The notes beneath the pieces are model-generated. The model ran no database searches, was not told the DNA's origin, and was given only the letters and a program-made list of their open reading frames with translations. Positions 20,963-33,869 of a stretch of 64,000 nt of DNA are shown here, piece after piece. How positions within the stretch are numbered: position 1 is the first letter of the stretch; the number at the start of each line of letters is the position of its first letter. Made by a program: the position numbers and the translations under genes. This stretch comes from Tethya wilhelma (lineage: Eukaryota > Porifera > Demospongiae > Tethyida > Tethyidae): the NCBI GenBank assembly GCA_964030475.1, contig CAXIPT010000002.1:6215820-6279819 (forward strand), read 5' to 3'.

Positions 20963-23900
20963 TGTTGCAAAGTTTCGTATGAAGATAGGGGTTTTCCAAA
21001 GAAGTTCTCTAGTGAGTTGTCGTTTAAGCAAAAGTTGCTTAGGTGATGATCAGAAGTCAGATCAAACCTATTTATATCCTTAGGGTATCTATACACATCC
21101 GGTGAACAATGCATGATATGACCTCGTGCAGGTTGACTCTATAGGATGCACGGCTGAGATGTATATATATCCTTATCATGCGGCTGAGATGTATACATAG
21201 CCTTATCGTGTGTGGCTGAGATGTGTGTAAGATCATGAGGTATGAATGCAAGTGCATCGATGATTATAGTTGTGGAGGAGACAAAGAGTCTGATAGCTAC
21301 ATGGTTGTAGTTGTGTTTTTGTTGTTTTACGGCACTCTGCCCACGCGAAGTGTTAATTTTATATGCCCAATATAATACTCTGCTAACAATAGATACGTTC
21401 TACAATATTATGTTGAGTACATGCATTAGCTGAGGAAGTTCTCCATGACCTTTGAATGCCAACTATATGCATGATTAAATTTTCAAGAACTTCACCATGC
21501 ATTCACATGAAGTATAGCTTCCATGCAGTTCTCAAGAAGTTTACATCGGATCACTTCCTGGACCTTTTTGGTCTGTGTGTACATAATGAATAAACTTAAT
21601 TTGATCGTGGGCAATATACCTTATATCATCCATTATTCTGATTTCGTTGTTGTCCCACTAAGCAGTGCATGGGCACATGCATGCAGTTGAAGTTAGTGGT
21701 AATTAGGACAGCATGGTAATAGAAATTGATTATAGTTCTATTATCTTAAGTTTTTTTTAAGGGTATGTATGTGGATATATTTCTCCCATGCACTTAAGGA
21801 GATATGTTTATGATAATGTTGAAGATGATGTCCTTTGTTGTAAAGCTTCATATGAATAAAAAAAATTATAGGGTTTAACCTGTTTTCCAAAGACACTCTC
21901 TAGTTGTAGCAAAAGTTGCTTATAGGTGATGATCAGACTCAAATCAGACCTGTGTATTTATCATACGTACGGTAGTACGTATATATAGTAGGGATTAATT
22001 GGCCAGCTGTCCCTCAGACACATGCAATACAAAATGTTTATAACCATTATGATAGCTATACATCTAACAAAGCAAGTCTTCAAAGTTGCATGCTCAGACG
22101 CTCTCTATAGGACCGATTACTGATTAATTACGTGCATGCAAGGCCTAAAGTTGACAGAAACTTCTTTCAGCGAACTGCATGAGCACTCTGGCATAATCCG
22201 GCCACAACAGTGCCATTTTTGTTTTCCTAACATACATCTGTACTATCTGAAAATGAAATAGTCGACCATGTGCTGAAATTGAGCCATGGCATGTCTTGTT
22301 CCCACACTTTTTACATCACTGCATGCCCATTCTCACACCAGCTGCTTATTTTTGTGATTTTTTTTCTATATACTTGTCAGTATCTTTAGGGTATAATACA
22401 CATCCGGTGAATGTAACACATGATGACCTCATGCAGGTTGACACTATAGGATGCGGCTGAGATGTATTCATAGTCTTAACATGCATGCGGCTAGATGTAT
22501 ACACAACCTTATCGTGTGGCTGAGATGTGTGTATACCTTATCATTTGGTTATTTTGTAAGATCATAAGATATGAAGTGCATCTATATATAGTTATGGAGG
22601 AGACGGAGAGTCTGATGGCTACATGCATGGATATAGTGTTGTTTTTTCTACTGCACTCTGCCCACACCAGTAATTCATTTTGTATGCTCGTCGACACTCT
22701 GCTCCCAATAGATAGGTTCTATAATATTATGTTGAGTACATGCACTATAGCTGAGGAAGTTCTTGACCTTTATGCTACTGTAACTATAATTATGCATGAT
22801 TAGTGATCTCAAGAACTCTACCATTCATTCACATGAAGTAGCTTCCATGCGATTCTCAAGAAGTTTACTAATAATGAATAAACTTTGATCAATATCTATA
22901 GAATCCGGGGGTAGGGTATATAGACACATCCAGTGAAAAAGCCATGATGATTTCATGTATAGTTTGACTCTGTAGGATGCTGCTGTGATATAATTATGGT
23001 ATGAATGCAAGTGCATCGATGACTATAAAGTTGTGGAAGTGACAGAGAGTCTGATGGCTACGTGCATGGTTGTAGTTGTTTTTGTTTGTTTGTTTTTTTA
23101 CTGCACTCTGCCCACACGGAATTTAATTTGTATGCCCGATATAACACTCTGCTCTCAATAGATATTATGTTAAGTATGCACTAGCTGAGGAAGTTCTTGA
23201 CCTTAATTTGTACTGTAAATGTGCATGATCAATTTCTCAAGAACTTTACTTTACCATGCAGTTACATAAAGTACCTTCCATATAAGTTATTGGATCACTT
23301 CCAGTTTTGTTGGTTTTTTGGTGTACCTGTATGTAATGAATAAAGTTTGATCAATAGCTATAGGATCATCCATAATTCTGATTTCCGGCGCATTGACGTC
23401 CCACTAGCAATGCATGGGCACAGTGACACACATGCAGTTAATTGTATCTCACTCATGGTGATATGATAGTGTAGGAGATGACGTCCATATTGCAAAGTTT
23501 CGTACGAATATAGGATTTTCAAAAAAAGTTCTCTAGTGAATCGTTGTTAAAGCAAAAGTTGCTTAGGTGATGATCAGAACTTGGGCCAAACCTGTTGTAC
23601 ATATAGTAGGAATGGGTCGGCTGTCCCATAAACACAATACAAATTGTTTATCACCATAAACATCTAGCGAAGCAAATATAAGTCTTCAACTAAAGTTGCT
23701 CAGAGGCTCTCCATGACCAATTACTAATTGCATAAATTATGCAAGGCCTAAAGCTGCATGACAGAAACTTCTCTGGGCACTTGTAAAGAGTTCTATAGCT
23801 GCTAGGAAGCCACAACAGTGCCATTTTGGTTCTCATAACGTATGTACAGACAAACTTTAGGGATTATATAGTAGTATTAGATGTTCAATTCGAGCTATCA

Positions 23901-24671
23901 CTCGAGTGGCCATTTTAGCTACAGGGATGGCTCCACCCACTAGCACTACATATGTATAGCAAGCAAGAGTTAATTGCCCGATCGTGTGCTAGCTGCATAC
24001 CTCATTAGAACAACACTAGAAGTCTGAGATATAGTGAGACTGACTCTAGAATAAATGCTTAAGTTGGACGCATCAAATTAAGTATCGATCTCTAGTCCAT
24101 GCAAGCGCTTGTGTTTTTGCAAACTGCAGCAAGCTATAGCTCGTGCTGTGCACTGATATTATTATGATGATTGTGAAGTTGCCTAAGTAGCTACGCCCAT
24201 ACAGTAGTACAGTATGTCTGCATAGCATCCCTTGATTGTCAGCCTTGATGTTATGCTAATAGCTGCATGCATCTGCTTGGTATAGAAAGTATGCTTTACA
24301 TGCATTGTCATGGCATTGTAGTGTACATGTAATATATATTATTACACCGAGGGTTAACGTTGTGCACCATGCATATTTTGGTGCCATTTGAATTTATTTC
24401 TACTTTTATAACGAAGCATGCACCATAATTATGTGTTTTAATAGTCTGTTTGCGGAATTTGGCAAAACACTCTTAATTACATGTTGACAAAAATATAATA
24501 CCTAGTAAGCCATCAAATTATAATAAGTTATGCAAAACAAATTTTAAAATTTAAACAAAGACAAAAAAATCATTATCAGTACACACTTTTAATTATTATT
24601 AATCTTAAAAGTACTATCCAAAAAAGTTCAATATAAATCAGTTTCTTTATTGTCATCGATCTAGAAAGTGA

Positions 24672-25169
24672 TCAGTCAACTCGCTTCATGCTCCTCAACG
24701 TGTCATTAGGGAGGCCAATGTCACCAGGCAAAGGATACTTGCCTGCGTCCTTTGTCAGTGAAGCTCCTTGGAAATTGGGCTTTTCATAGACCTCCCAACG
24801 ACCTCCAGATATGATCATGGAAGACACACCTTGACCAGGACCAACCTGTCCATCAGTATCCAAGATACTCTGTGGTACAACCGCGCTCTGGCCACCATAT
24901 CCATAGTTATTGTACAAAGTGACCCCTTCAGTTCCAAAGGTCACCACTCGTCGGACACTCTTTGGAGAGAAAGTGAGAGTAACAATGCCACTTCCCGCTT
25001 CCAGGATTTGGTAGCTGTCATTAGTATTACTTGAATTATAGTCAGAAATTTTGTAAATGATGCACTGTCCTTTACGGACATCAGCCTTGACATAATCATC
25101 AGACAAGTTTGGAGTGTCACTGGTTATATGTTGAGTTAATCCACTAGCGGTGTAGAAGACGACGTCCAT
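24672..25169 (-). CDS. Beta/gamma-crystallin copy 2, second appearance
   Basis: Encodes the same 165 residues as 8860-9357, with an identical leader. The upstream TATA box here has one T fewer than at 9463-9470. Treat as the same gene seen twice unless long reads show otherwise. Confidence 0.8.
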   Translation of the reverse strand: MDVVFYTASGLTQHITSDTPNLSDDYVKADVRKGQCIIYKISDYNSSNTNDSYQILEAGSGIVTLTFSPKSVRRVVTFGTEGVTLYNNYGYGGQSAVVPQSILDTDGQVGPGQGVSSMIISGGRWEVYEKPNFQGASLTKDAGKYPLPGDIGLPNDTLRSMKRVD

Positions 25170-25601
25170 TGTTGCAAAGTTTCGTATGAAGATAGGGTTT
25201 TCCACAAAAGTTCTCTAGTGAGTCGTTGTTAAAGCTAAAGTTGCTTAGGTGATGATCAGAAGTCAGATCAAACCTATTATATCCTTAGGGTATCTATACA
25301 CATCGGGTGAACAATGCGTGATGACCTCGTGCAGGTTGACTCTATAGAACATGCAGCTGAGATGTATATCCTTATCATATGCGGCTGAGATGTATACATA
25401 GCGTTATCGTGTGTGGCTGAGATATGTGTAAGATCATGAGGTATGAATGCAAGTGCATCGATGACTATATTTGTGGAGGAGACAGAGAGTCTGATGGCTA
25501 TGTACGTACATGGTTATAGTTGTTTTTTATTGTTTTACTGCGCTCTGCCCACTAAGTATATATGCCCAATATAATACTCTGCTAACAATAGATATGTTCT
25601 A

Positions 25602-26608
25602 TCATACGTACGGTAGTACGTATAGTAGGAATGGGCCGACTGTCCCATTGACACAATACAAAATGTTCATGTTTGTAAACTTTCAGGGAAAGAAAGCTAA
25701 GCCTTCAAATGCATTTAATAGCCTCCCACAGACAGTTTGCTTACTGTATTAACCAAGAAAACTGGCAGAAAGTTTCTGGAGCACTCTGGAGAGAGCGCTG
25801 GCGAGAAGCCACAACAGTGCAATTTTGTTCTCCCCTTCCTTCCTTCCTAACTGACTTACTTGAACGCGATTTCCAGACAAACAAAAGGCATTGAGCCAAC
25901 TTTGACCATATAGTGGGACTTCATTTGATGCACAGTACGTCCTTTTCGACTCGTTTGCTGGCGAAAAGGCAGCAAACAAAATCTAGGTAGCTTTGAAACT
26001 CTCGATATAAAATACTGTACTTTTTATTTAGCCTTTTGATGTAGGTAAAGGTCGTCAATTTAGTTAGCCTTTTTATGTAGGCAAAGGTCGTCAATAGAAC
26101 ACGTGGCTGCGCAATTGCATGCATATAATGCGCATGCGCATCAAATGAATGCACATTTCTGTTGCTAGTCTCTGCTGTATGATTCTTTCCATACAATTGA
26201 GCACCTTGGTGTTTAAAAAAGTGAATGAACAAGTATAATAAAAATTTTATAAAAATGAGAAGTGTAGGAATGGGTAGTGCGGTAAAAAGCAATGAAACAA
26301 GGCAAGTCTCTGAATTTCGGCACATGACTACTTCATTTTTTGTACCCAACTCTCATACACTACTGTATACCTACACTCTACATGCTTGTTACTTTATCTA
26401 AATTAATCAAGTGATTGCAATTGCTTGCATTGACTCATGAGCCAAATGGCTGATAATTATCATTGAATGATGGAATTCAAACTTGCAATTGACTCATGAA
26501 AATGAAGTAGTCATGTGCCGAAATTCAGAGACTTGCCTTGTTTCATTGCTTTTTACCGCACTACCCATTCCTACACTTCTCATTTTTATAAAATTTTTAT
26601 TATACTTG
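25602..26608 (-). mobile_element. Full-length TA-family element, 1007 bp
   Basis: Flanked by TA at 25600-25601 and 26609-26610. Begins TCATACGTACGGTAGTACGT. The other end is the arm/spacer/arm structure: arm at about 26235-26340, spacer to about 26500, inverted arm to 26608 ending ATTATACTTG. It is the reversed sister of 337-1647 and lacks the nested 364-bp fold-back. The empty allele is at about 15571-15572. No open frame resembles a transposase. Confidence 0.85.
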
Positions 26609-26935
26609 TAATAATATTATTATGTTGAGTACATATGCATTAGCTGAGGAAGTTCTGACCTTTGAATACCAGCTAACTGTAACTATAATTATGCATGATT
26701 AATTTTTCAAGAACTTCACCATGCATTCACATGAAGTAGAGCTTCCATCCAGTTCTCAAGAAGTTTACATTAGATCACTTCCTGGACCTTTTTGGTCTAT
26801 GTGTACATAATGAACAAAGTTTGATCATGCATGCAATATAGCTTGTATCATCCATAATTCTAATTTCGTTGTTGTCCCACTAGCAATGCATGGGCACATG
26901 CATGCAGTTGAAGTTAGTGGTAAGACACCATAATT
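26609..26935 (-). repeat. Crystallin upstream module, unit 4 (second half)
   Basis: Continues the unit interrupted at 9790/25601, from TATTATGTTGAGTACAT to TGTCCCACTAGCAATGCATG. Confidence 0.7.
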
Positions 26936-27009
26936 ATGGTAGCTAGCTTGTTAATTTAGAAATTGATTATAGTTCTACTATATAATTTATTTTTTTGTTG
27001 ATGGGTATG

Positions 27010-27208
27010 TGGATATATTTTTCCCACTCAAGGAGATAATATGATTACGGTAATGTTGAAGATGATGTCCATTGTTGCAAAGCTTCATATAATTATTATG
27101 AATAATTTATAGGGTTTAACCTGTTTTCCAAAGACGCTCTCTAGTGAATTATAATATAGTAATAGCTTATTAGGTGATGATCAGACTCAGATCAGACCTG
27201 CGTATTTA
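27010..27208 (-). pseudogene. Fossil crystallin 5' end (remnant 3)
   Basis: Keeps the leader and the start (minus strand GCAACAATGGACATCATC), then loses similarity. The frame from this ATG stops after 14 codons. It is equivalent to remnant 1 at 6010-6148 in the other half of the block duplication, but with the ATG intact. Confidence 0.65.
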
Positions 27209-27618
27209 TCATATGTACGGTAGTACGTATAATAGGGATTGGCCAGCTGTCCCTCACAATACAAAATGTTTATTACCATAAACATCTAACAAAACAAAGA
27301 AAAGTCTTCAAAGTTGCATGCTCAGACGCTCTCTATAGGACCAATTACTAATAATACTAATAACAGGCAAGGCCTAAAGTTGACAGAAACTTCTCTCATG
27401 CAGCCAACTGAGCACTCCGGCGTTAAAAACATTAGTGGATGCCATTTTTAATTGTTTTCCTAACATACATACGTACTATCTGAAAATTAATGATCGAAGT
27501 AGTCATGTGCTGAAGTTGAGCCATGGCATGTCTTGTTCCCATACTTGTTACATCACTGCATGCTTATTCTTACACCAGCTGCTTATTTTTGTGAATTTTT
27601 TTTCTATACACTTGTCAG
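27209..27618 (-). mobile_element. TA-family element inside a TATA box (counterpart of 6149-6568)
   Basis: Starts TCATATGTACGGTAGTACGT and ends ACTTGTCAG. TA flanks at 27207-27208 and 27619-27620. It has the same junction as 6149-6568, so both descend from one insertion. Confidence 0.7.
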
Positions 27619-28640
27619 TATCTTTAGGGTATTATACACATCCGGTGAATATAACACATGATGACCTCATGCAAGTTGACTCTATAGGATGCGGCTGAGA
27701 TGTATTCATAGTCTTAACATGCATGCGGCTAGATGTATACACAACCTTATCGTGTGGCTGAGATGTGTGTATACCTTATCATTTGGTTATTTTGTAAGAT
27801 CATAAGGTATGAATGCAAGTGCATCTATGACTATACATAGTTGTGGAACAGACAGAGAGTCTAGCTGATGGCTATACATGCATGGATATAGTGTTGTTGT
27901 TTTTTCTACTGCACTCTGCCCACACAGTAATTATAATTTTGTATGCTCGTTGACACTCTGCTCTGAATAGATTGGGTTCTATAATATTATGTCGAGTATA
28001 CATGCACTATAGCTGAGGAAGTTCTTGACCTTTATTTGTACTGCTACTGTAACTATGTGCATGATTAATGATCTCAAGAACTCTACCATTCATTCACATG
28101 AAATAGCTTCCATGCAGTTCTCAAGAAGTTTACTAATGAGTAAACTTTGATCAATAGCTATAGAATCCACACATCCAGTGAAAAAGCCATGATGACCTCA
28201 TGTATGGTTTGACTCAGTAGGATTCTGCTGTGATATAATTATGGTATGAATGCAAGTGCATCGATGACTATAGTTGTGGAAGAGATCAGAGAGTCATGCA
28301 TGGTTATAGTTGTTTTTGTTTGTTTTGTTTTTTTACTGCACTCTGCCCACACGGAATTTAATTTGTACGCCCAATATAACACTCTGCTCTCAATAGATAT
28401 ATTGTGTTGAGTATGCACTACCTGAGAAAGTTCTTGACCTTACGTAATTTGTACTGTAACTATGCATGATCAATTTCTCAAGAACTTTACTATACCATGC
28501 ATTTACAAAAAGTGTACCTTCCATATAGGTTATTGGATCACTTCCAGTTTTTTGGTGTACATGTAAATAAAGTTAGATCAATAGCTAGGATCATCCATAA
28601 TTCTGATTTCGTTGTTGTCCCACTAGCAGTGCATGCTGTC
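27619..28640 (-). repeat. Crystallin upstream modules, units 6 and 7
   Basis: Two tandem units (about 27619-28140 and 28141-28640) corresponding to units 2 and 3 at 6569-7640. No crystallin coding sequence accompanies them. Confidence 0.65.
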
Positions 28641-29370
28641 CCATGGCATGTAACACACAATATAACCATAAACATCTAGCAAAGCAAAGATATTAAGTCT
28701 TTGAAGTTGCTCAGAGGCTCTTTATGACCATGCAATTACTGATTGGATACAAGGCCTAAAGCTGACAGAAGCTTCTCTGAACACTCATAAAGTGTACTAG
28801 CTAGAGTGAAGCCATGCACAATAGTATAATTTTTGTTCTCCTAACATACGTATGTATTAACTGACTTACTTGAACACGGTTTCCAGAGAACTAGAAAGTG
28901 TTGAACCAACTTTGACTATAAATTATACAAACTTTAAGTAGGTTCTTTCACTGGAACTATACGTTCCATGATACTTGTTTTCAACAAAAACTAAATATTA
29001 TATAATATTATTATAAGCAGCTGCAGTGTAGAAATGGGCAGTAAAAAGTATGGGAACAAGGCATATCTCAATTTTGGCACATGACTATACTTTTTATTAA
29101 ATCATTTTTAAATGTACAAATCTTGATTTAGATTCTATGCCTGCTTATACTTTACTTCACTGCTTAGCTAACTGAATTTGAGCCATGCATTACAATTACT
29201 AATTGAACCATGCATTTACGACACTGAGAATACGTCATAATCATAGTAATTTTATTATGAGGGGGATCAAAAATAGAAATGAGGTATGTGTTAAAATTGA
29301 GCCTTGTTCCCATACGTTTTAAAGCTCTGTCCATTCTGTACTTAAACTGCTTATTGTGAATTTTTTTCCA
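28641..29370 (-). mobile_element. Degenerate TA-family element
   Basis: Body landmarks (GCTCAGAGGCTCTTTATGAC, TTTTGTTCTCCTAACATACG) and arm remnants at about 29030-29100 and 29280-29370 follow the family order. The spacer resembles that of the element at 32857. The terminal CGTACGG end is lost. Confidence 0.55.
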
Positions 29371-29965
29371 CTTGTATCCTTATAAGGTACACATGCATCT
29401 AGTGAATAATGATGACCTCGTGCAGTTGCAGGTTGACTCTATAGGATCCATGAGATGTATATCCTTATCATGCAGCTGAGATGTATACATAGCCTTATCG
29501 TGTGGCTGAGATGTGTGTATACCTTATCGTTTAGTCATTGTCTAAGATCATGAGGTATGAATGCAAGTGAATCTATGACTATAGTTGTGGAGGAGACAGA
29601 GAGTCTGATGGCTACATTGTTACGGTTGTTTTGTTTTTTTACTGCACCCTGCCCACACAGAATTTAATATGTATATGCCCGTTATGATACTCTGCTCTCA
29701 ATAGATAGGTTCTAAATGTTATGTTGAGTATGGACTAGCTAAGGAAGTTCTTGACCTTTGAATATACTGATATTACAACTATATGCATTTGCATGAAGTA
29801 TTATAGCTTCCAGTTCTCAAGAAGTTTACGTACAGTGCATGGATCATTTCCAGTTTTTTGGTGCACATGCATTATTGTAATGAATAAAGTTTGATAAATA
29901 GCTATAGGATCATCCATAATTTATTGTTGTCCTAGCTAGTAGCAATGCATGGGCACATACATGCA
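29371..29965 (-). repeat. Crystallin upstream module, unit 8
   Basis: The outermost unit, with all main landmarks from CACATGCATCTAGTGAAT to GTAGCAATGCATGGGCACAT. Its counterpart is at 12150-12770. Confidence 0.65.
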
Positions 29966-31724
29966 GTTGATTCAGAAGTTTATTAGAGACAGCTGCAGAC
30001 TGCACAGTTACCATAGCTATGTAGTTTGTTAGGAAATTATAATTATTATAGTTCTATACTGTGTTTTGCCGGATATTTATATAGTTTATATTATACCGTT
30101 AGAAATGTATCCGATGATGCAACCATACACCAATTGCATGGAGAGAGAGAGACAAACAACTGGATATCAGATTGATGCAAGATGCATGGTACCGATGCTG
30201 CAAAAGGAGAGAAATAAAAGTGGCTTGAGCCTGAGGTACACATATATTATACACTTAGAATACATGGGGTATTACTGTAATAACAGTCAATTGGGAACAT
30301 GAGCATTATATTAATTATTAATTTTAATCAATAATTGTCAACAAAACATAAGCATGCATGTTATCACACTCAAGGAGATTGTAGTCTCATGATGGTTATG
30401 ACAATATTCATAGCTATAGTTAACCCACTGATTAGCAGCTGTGTTATTGCACATGTGTCAAAATTCATTGTTATTTCTGTATCACAGGGCCTCGATCCTT
30501 ACAAAACAATAGTCTATTGTTACACACACAATGCACAAAACAATAGTACAATAAGTACACATGCACTTAAGCTAGCCTCAAACAGGTGTTACAGTACATG
30601 CTGCAGTAATTATCATTTCAAAACAATTTTTACGAATCTCCATGACAACAGTAAATTAGTATAAAGTGCACGTGTACGTACACCACAGTTACGTACTGCA
30701 GTAAATTTATTACTGCATGAAGATTGCATGTATGCAATAGTTTATCTCAGTTTTTTTTTTGTCTTTCACTTCTAGTTTTCGTGCCTACACATTCACTAAG
30801 TAAACTCCATGGAAAAAGAAATTTGGTCTAAATAAGCATGCTGAATTATAATTAATATAGCTATGTAAACTAAATGTAAGAAATCCCAAAAGTACATTTA
30901 ATATCTTACGTAATAACATCTTGATCATTCTAAACACCTCAATCCTAACTGAATTACTTACCATAATATATCTTACACTAAAATTAAAAGTTAATGCCCA
31001 CTGGAGCCTCTTTACTTAGTTATCAGTGCGGCTATCAGTGAAGAGGAAGGTAAAGAAATAAAGTGATCATGAGTATGTGTTGAGAAATCCAGTTTAAGTA
31101 AACAAAAAGTGCACAACTGAAAATATATAAATTCTTTCTACAAAATCCATGACTGCATGGGTATAGAGAAATATCTACTCTTTGATATTATGCTGGCATA
31201 ATTCCCTGCATGTGTGAAGTGTTGTAGGAAGCTACATAACATTCAATCAAGAGCCTAGGCCTGTATTAGGGCAGCTGCATGTCTGCCGCTGATTCCAGAT
31301 ATCAATGTAGCCAGAATATCGATGTACAATATGTTTGTGGCTTTTTTCTTAGAAAAACTCATCATCAATGTCTTGCATGCCCTATAGACTGAAGGGTGTG
31401 CAATTAGATAATCCTCACCCACATGTGTTTTGCTATAATATCAGTATACAATAGCTCTTCAAAAATTTGGGTTCTGCACTATAATCATAATTATTCATGA
31501 CCCAATTAATAGTGAACTGTGCATATTCGTGACCCAATTTGTGAACTGTGCATATTCATGACCCAATTTGTGAACTGTGCATAGTAACCTATGGTTAATT
31601 ATTGAGTGTGATGAACCCACTATAGGTCATGTAGGTTCCTCAAGAGGAACCCAAGACTGTAGCTAGGTAATCACATGAATTGGAGTGCAATTTGGGAAAT
31701 AATTGTTGGGGAATTGTACTTGTT
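29966..31724. other. Intergenic, no gene recognised
   Basis: AT-rich. The part up to about 31070 is the counterpart of 10850-12149. Between 31490 and 31580 a short motif (TGAACTGTGCATATTC, GACCCAATTTG) is repeated three times. Beyond that nothing is seen. Confidence 0.5.
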
Positions 31725-32550
31725 CATTCACTTTTTTAACACTAAAGAGTGTGGAGATTATATCAGAGACATGGTTAGTCCCTACAAAATTTAAAAGCTT
31801 GAGTAGCTGTAATCAGTGCACATGCACATTGAATGCCACATGGATAAATAATGACCTATGAACTCTATTACCCACAAAAGATGGCTGCATTGAAGTGCAT
31901 GAATGAATTCAAACTGAAGTTTTAAAAGCTTTCTAGCTCTTGTTTGAACACATTTAGGCATGGAGAAAGCGAGTGTACTAGTACAGATAAGAAGAAGTTG
32001 CTTTGTGTAGTCAAAACTACCTCAATGCTTTTTATTTCTCTGAATCGCTTTCAAGTAAGTCTACAGTAAGTAAGTAAGTAAGTAAGTAAGTACGTAAGGA
32101 AGGAAGGAAGGAAGGAAGGAAGGAAGGAAGGAAGGAAGCCTTAGGAAGGAAGGAAGGAAGAACAAAATTGCGTGGGTGTTACCTCTTAACTAGTGCTCTT
32201 TATGAGTGCTTATGAAATTTCTATGAGTTTTAGGTCTTGCACTTTAGTTGTTATTATCTATCTAAGAGGGCTTCTAAGCAAGTTGGAAGGCATATAACTT
32301 TGTCTTGCTAGATTTTTGTGGTGATAAACATTTAAGATATAATTCTTCAGTGAATAATGTAGTACATGTAGCAGCTGCTACTCAGGCTTTTTGTAGGGAC
32401 TAACCATGCAGTCTCTAGTTGTCACCACACAGTATATAGTGTTGAAAAAAGTAAATGAACAAGTAGTAAAAATTTCAAAAAAATAAGTAGTGTAAGAATG
32501 GGCAGGACGGTAAAAAGTATTGGAACAAGGCATGGTCTCACTTGCGGCAC
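31725..32550 (+). mobile_element. Diverged TA-family element remnants
   Basis: The body is recognisable from TTGTTCATTCACTTTTTTAA to about 32340. An inverted arm follows (GTGTAAGAATGGGCAGGACG, CGGCACATGACTACTTC) at about 32450-32560. Termini are not intact and a long microsatellite has grown inside. Confidence 0.55.
32066..32160. repeat. (AAGT)n then (GAAG)n microsatellite
   Basis: About 30 bp of AAGT units followed by about 60 bp of GAAG units with one interruption. It lies at the point where other copies of the element have only TAAGTCAGTTAGGAAGGAAG, so it grew from a short seed within the element. Confidence 0.9.
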
Positions 32551-32856
32551 ATGACTACTTCATTTTTCAATGAAAATTCTAATTCAACTTTGGGTTAACT
32601 TTATACGATAAAATTTACGCTTGGAACAGCTATAGCAAACAATATTATCTATATATGGGGGAAAGCAACACTAATATTGTCTTGTTAAATTAAGTCATCT
32701 GAAGTTTCTAGAAGCGCTGGAATATCTTTTCAGAGTCACGGCATGCACCCAAGGTTTTCCCCTTGCTCATGTTTCTTGCCCATTTCTGCACTGCTCATTG
32801 TTATGAATTAAGTAAACGGGGATTTGAGTTTGATTCCGAACTGAGTCCTAATAATA

Positions 32857-33869
32857 CAAGTAGCAAAAATTTCAAAAAAATAAGTAGTGTAGGAATGGGC
32901 AGTGCGGTAAAAAGTATTGGAACAAGGAATGTCTCAATTTCGGCACATGACTACTTCATTTTATGCTTGATCCCTCATATGGATCCTCAGTATCATAAAC
33001 GCAATGATAATAAATTATTATGTACATAGTATACCATAGCTTATTATTGCATTGGTTTAAATTCCTACTAATCAGTTAACTAAGCAGTGGAGTAAACTAT
33101 AACAGACAGGTAACTTAAACTGGACTGCCAGCCAAGAGTTGGTTATAAAAATGAAGTAGTCATGTGCCGAAATTGAGACATTCCTTGTTCCAATACTTTT
33201 TACCGCACTGCCCATTCCTACACTACTTATTTTTTTGAAATTTTTACTACTTGTTCATTCACTTTTTTCAACACTACAGTGTGGAGACTATATCAGAGAC
33301 TGGTTAGTCCCTACAAAAAGCTTGAGTAGCAGCTACATGCACTACATTATACTGGAGCAGGCTAATGCGCATGCGCATATTAATAATGCCACGTGGATAA
33401 TGACCTTTGAACCTACCTACAAATGGCTACATTGAAGTACATGAATTTATACTCTCAGTTTCAAAGCTTTCTAGTTTTTGTTTAGGCTTATTTGTGATGA
33501 AAACGAGTATCAAGGAATGTACTACCTATGAAAAGGAGTTACTTTGTGCTATCAAAGTTGGCTCAACACATTCTGGTTCTCTGGAAATGCTTTTCAAGTA
33601 AGTCAGTTAGAAAGTACGTACGTACGTACGTACGTTAGGAGAACAAAAATGGCATTGTTGTGGCTTCCCACTAGCTCTCTCTACGAATGCTGAGGAAAGT
33701 TTCTGTGAGTTTTAGGCCTTGCATGCGATTGGTAATCTGTCGGTTAGAGCCTCTGAACAAGTTTGAAGGCTTAATTTTGTTTTACTAGATTTTTATGATC
33801 ATAAACATTTTGTATTGTGTCTATGGGACATTCGGCCCATTCCTACTATACGTACTACCGTACGTATGA
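32857..33869 (+). mobile_element. Full-length TA-family element, 1013 bp
   Basis: Flanked by TA at 32855-32856 and 33870-33871. Starts CAAGTAGCAAAAATTTC, has inverted arms at about 32857-32965 and 33145-33250, and ends CCGTACGTATGA. Its spacer differs from that of the copies at 337 and 25602, so at least two subfamilies exist. It includes the NRF1-type palindrome (33366-33377) and a short ACGT run at 33615-33635. No transposase. Confidence 0.8.

Larger units (their letters stand above)
19517..25945 (+). repeat. Left end of contig 4, same sequence as 3705-10134
   Basis: Same sequence and features as 3705-10134: element end at 20048, crystallins, modules, fossil 5' ends and elements, all shifted by 15812 (15811 after about 25276). 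Repeat units, fossil starts and elements inside it are not listed again. Confidence 0.9.

Noticed and set aside
4671..25169. Four separate crystallin genes
   Set aside because: Two of the four are exact repeats lying in contig ends that overlap at single-n joins; they are most simply the same two genes seen twice.
32066..32160. CRISPR-like or satellite array
   Set aside because: It is a plain tetranucleotide microsatellite without spacers, grown inside an element.
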